DNA of 64,000 bases, taken from Stomatohabitans albus. Lineage in GTDB: Bacteria > Actinomycetota > Nitriliruptoria > Euzebyales > Euzebyaceae. This document shows positions 63,101-64,000 of the stretch, piece after piece (position 1 is the stretch's first letter; each line of letters opens with the position of its first letter). Position numbers and translations under genes: made by a program. The stretch covers positions 24,477 through 88,476 of the forward strand of contig NZ_JAYKKE010000004.1 in the NCBI RefSeq assembly GCF_036336025.1, in the 5' to 3' direction. The notes below the pieces were generated by a model. The model made no database searches, was not told the origin of the DNA, and worked only from the letters and a program-made list of their open reading frames with translations.

Positions 63101-63580
63101 AGCTGAACTGGGATCGGCAGCCCCAATCTGATCGTTGATCCGTGCAAGTACGTAATCACCCGAGAGCAAATGGTGAGTACTGCTCACAGGCCCATCGTTT
63201 ACACAGCGTTCGATGCTGGCATCACCACTGAGCCCTATGTCATTGCACGTGACTGATTCTGGCAAACGAATAAGTACGTTCGCACCTGGTTCAGCAATCG
63301 TGTTACCCACGTTAATAACCGTGTAGGTGAGCGTAGTTGTCGCACCGGCATCAATATCAGTATCAATGGGGGCTACCTTGACCATCAGCTGCGGCGCATT
63401 GATCGATGTCGGTGTAACCCCAACTGGCTCATGGTCATTGAGTTCACGTTCAGTCAGCGACGGGAGAAGAACGTGACCCGGTTCAGCTGGTTGTGTTGAC
63501 GCCATCCCAGCTTGTGGCAATCCGGCTGTTAAACAGGAGGTGAGGGCTAGGCCCAATATCAAGGGGTGAGAAACACGCAT
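60158..63580 (-). CDS. Large surface protein: DUF11-like domains plus CWB2 repeats
   Basis: A 1140-residue secreted protein. Signal peptide about 1-28 (LILGLALTSCLTAGLPQAGM). Two DUF11-type beta domains are recognisable (about 55-170 and 480-610; TLTYTVINVGNTIAEPG and YTITVHNPSTVTAYEVQFND). A Gly/Pro/Gln-rich linker (about 735-800) precedes three CWB2 repeats (about 810-1120) with RVIILGGTQAIGSDVEAEL and VSRVHGSTRIETAIAAAN. ATG 63580 with AAGG in front; an upstream ATG at 63604 is in frame. CWB2 modules would attach it to the wall non-covalently. It has a tandem paralogue at 63817, and its function may be adhesion or wall structure. Confidence 0.82.
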   Translation of the reverse strand: MRVSHPLILGLALTSCLTAGLPQAGMASTQPAEPGHVLLPSLTERELNDHEPVGVTPTSINAPQLMVKVAPIDTDIDAGATTTLTYTVINVGNTIAEPGANVLIRLPESVTCNDIGLSGDASIERCVNDGPVSSTHHLLSGDYVLARINDQIGAADPSSAQDEKTFQVNVTTSPTHMGGTRYTFEAGIVAYRPFTSPGDKPSTYVPSHNIFCKPSLANDNERCALLVAQELYPVGTQPLELDDLGSLVNLTDNTGPGGLATMVSTTLHVREGRLSVDRLSNGMTGEEAGRDQVVPGEPVGLTLTLSPPPSTEGQHDSLVGANPAEDTTLMISITGIEPFNPDDEAPFMLQYHEEVIDRFVDAFGNNIDRTRSHIVSTQDGYAISIAFHEFPGRETTIELPQLFLATTTNPTVEGHFRYKPVDLIHRDHSDGARRLHRRASTERITELREQKTFTTVHPQLEVNKMVLPSGRSVVSGADVLDYTITVHNPSTVTAYEVQFNDVLPEGFSFLPELTVTLASGGPDSASSGVVQWATEPDGRTAHWPDNRSIFIPPGGSAKLEYQVKAPDTVIDGHAYTSQVTVPFASQYEKQAGIGRYSQTVTSALQGIELRTETTVFPLDDPRGDGSLRHGEAIATKTRVTLPPGMRVPNLSSLTKLSGATIDRSHAVAAVTCSPEIACAPRPALLDGHPNDVGVVLANGPIANTTNHDVTITLTVSNLIVTGGDGPVQATAGVYRHQSPPSSTGDIEGGLGQSKLVATPLPISPLQPPAEQPGPNGGQGAQDTGGQQQGNRNDRGPGPGLDGRPSTIPSPPAAPKDPPPVTAGHIAAIAEPEERAKRWVQGVFGPEDRAETVLIGRDNVFADSLSSGGLQGILNAPLLLNSVNRLSDGTKAALEQLNPKRVIILGGTQAIGSDVEAELSALGWNVSRVHGSTRIETAIAAANQEAPQATEAVLARAYDTNGGSSSQAFADTLSGGVLAATRAIPVLLTTSDHLAPPLRAYLRTSKIRHLTILGAQDAISEEVEAELEAMGITTSRIAGENRAHTAIKVAHSMGYWNASESRSVLVVNGEREDAWSDAFTAALFAKRYALPMVLSADDALLPETKTWVEPGLRRTPPTRIICGFSTGPLPACGYSAAPVGP

Positions 63581-63739
63581 ATTTGCCTTTTGGTTTATGT
63601 ACATGCGACGCCTGATATATCGGCCATATCATCTGCTAAACCAATTAAGTCGGTAAATTTATTTGTAGTTCCAGCCTTCAATGGTCAAGAGAATTGGGAT
63701 ATCTACCAATTCATCGACAATCAGACCATGACATAGCAA

Positions 63740-63783
63740 GTGCCCCAAGGGTCATCTGGCGTAGCCAGCGTCCCTTGGGGCAC
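63740..63783. terminator. Composite hairpin between the two CWB2 genes
   Basis: A perfect 12 bp outer stem (63740-63751 with 63772-63783) enclosing an inner 5 bp stem (CTGGC/GCCAG). It lies 34 nt after the stop of the partial CWB2 gene on the minus strand. No T tract. Confidence 0.5.
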
Positions 63784-63816
63784 ATGGTATGACGGGTGTC
63801 TGAACACCCTTAGGTG

Positions 63817-64000
63817 TTAGTTCCCTGGTCGTGCATCAGGTGTGAGGTCTGGTGCTTTTGCCGGTGAGAAGGCACAGGCCTTGAGCTCACCAACACTAAA
63901 GCCACAGATCACGCGGGTTGGGGGTTTACGAGTCGCACCCGGCGCTAACCACGTCGCCGTCTCAGGCAATAAGGCATCCTTACCACTCAACACCACCGGC
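63817..64000 (-). CDS. C-terminal end of a second CWB2 surface protein (partial)
   Basis: A partial minus-strand frame running off the window. The visible 60 residues (VVLSGKDALLPETATW, RKPPTRVICGFSVGELKACAF, ending at TAA 63817-63819) align with the end of the large CWB2 protein (MVLSADDALLPETKTW, RTPPTRIICGFSTGPLPACGY). It is therefore a tandem paralogue, transcribed toward the complete gene. The rest lies beyond position 64000. Confidence 0.8.
   Translation of the reverse strand, partial: PVVLSGKDALLPETATWLAPGATRKPPTRVICGFSVGELKACAFSPAKAPDLTPDARPGN

Overview
The window is 64 kb of chromosome from a Gram-positive, actinobacterial-type organism with moderate G+C content. Three things point to Actinomycetota. 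The gene order recA-recX-miaB-miaA-dapF-hflX-lexA-nrdR-nrdJ is an actinobacterial arrangement. The SOS boxes have the GAAC-N4-GTTC form. Several genes appear to lack a leader and start 6-7 nt after a TANNNT box. An LPXTG surface protein, three proteins with cell-wall-binding type 2 (CWB2) repeats and meso-diaminopimelate synthesis fit a thick wall. My guess, from the CWB2 proteins and lowish G+C, is a deep-branching host-associated actinobacterium (Nitriliruptoria-like); this is weak inference.

Layout. 1-8.3 kb: flavodoxin-like protein, prepilin peptidase, ProA with an extra N-terminal domain, a GyrB-type subunit, and the succinylase lysine/DAP genes dapC, dapD and dapE. 8.5-17 kb: a primary-like sigma factor, a J-domain membrane protein, gpmA, citrate synthase, a secreted CWB2-RlpA fusion, a FliA/WhiG-type sigma factor, an LPXTG protein and a DEDDh exonuclease. 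17.1-20.4 kb: tRNA genes with anticodons CAT and GCA, two unrecognised membrane proteins and dtd. 20.4-26.2 kb: the cytochrome bd operon cydABDC. 26.5-32.9 kb: the B12-dependent ribonucleotide reductase nrdJ, its repressor nrdR, a LysM protein divergent from lexA, and hflX. 33-38.1 kb: a cobalamin-uptake locus under a B12 riboswitch, lying between hflX and dapF. 38.2-49.6 kb: dapF, miaA, miaB, recX, recA, cinA, pgsA, rimO, a RodZ-like gene, a TetR regulator and menB. 50.1-58.3 kb: thrS followed by a FUSC protein and a heterodimeric ABC exporter, with rpe divergent. 58.6-64 kb: a HAD-type lipoprotein phosphatase, a 1140-residue CWB2 surface protein and the 3' end of its tandem paralogue.

How it works together. 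The only ribonucleotide reductase seen (NrdJ) needs adenosylcobalamin, and 4 kb away a cobalamin riboswitch precedes a CbiX/ferredoxin-like protein and an ABC importer, with a second paralogous binding protein just upstream. The nrdJ-nrdR intergenic region carries an NrdR box pair 31 bp apart and two exact DnaA boxes, which suggests control by nucleotide pools and the replication cycle. lexA and recA carry SOS boxes, and the LysM protein sharing the lexA promoter region is a good candidate for an SOS-induced division inhibitor. The most unusual points are the riboswitch-led gene with no ordinary start codon after the aptamer, a DapF whose second catalytic cysteine reads as serine, the CWB2-RlpA fusion, and the recurrent leaderless start architecture. 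I saw no CRISPR array, prophage, insertion sequence or rRNA.
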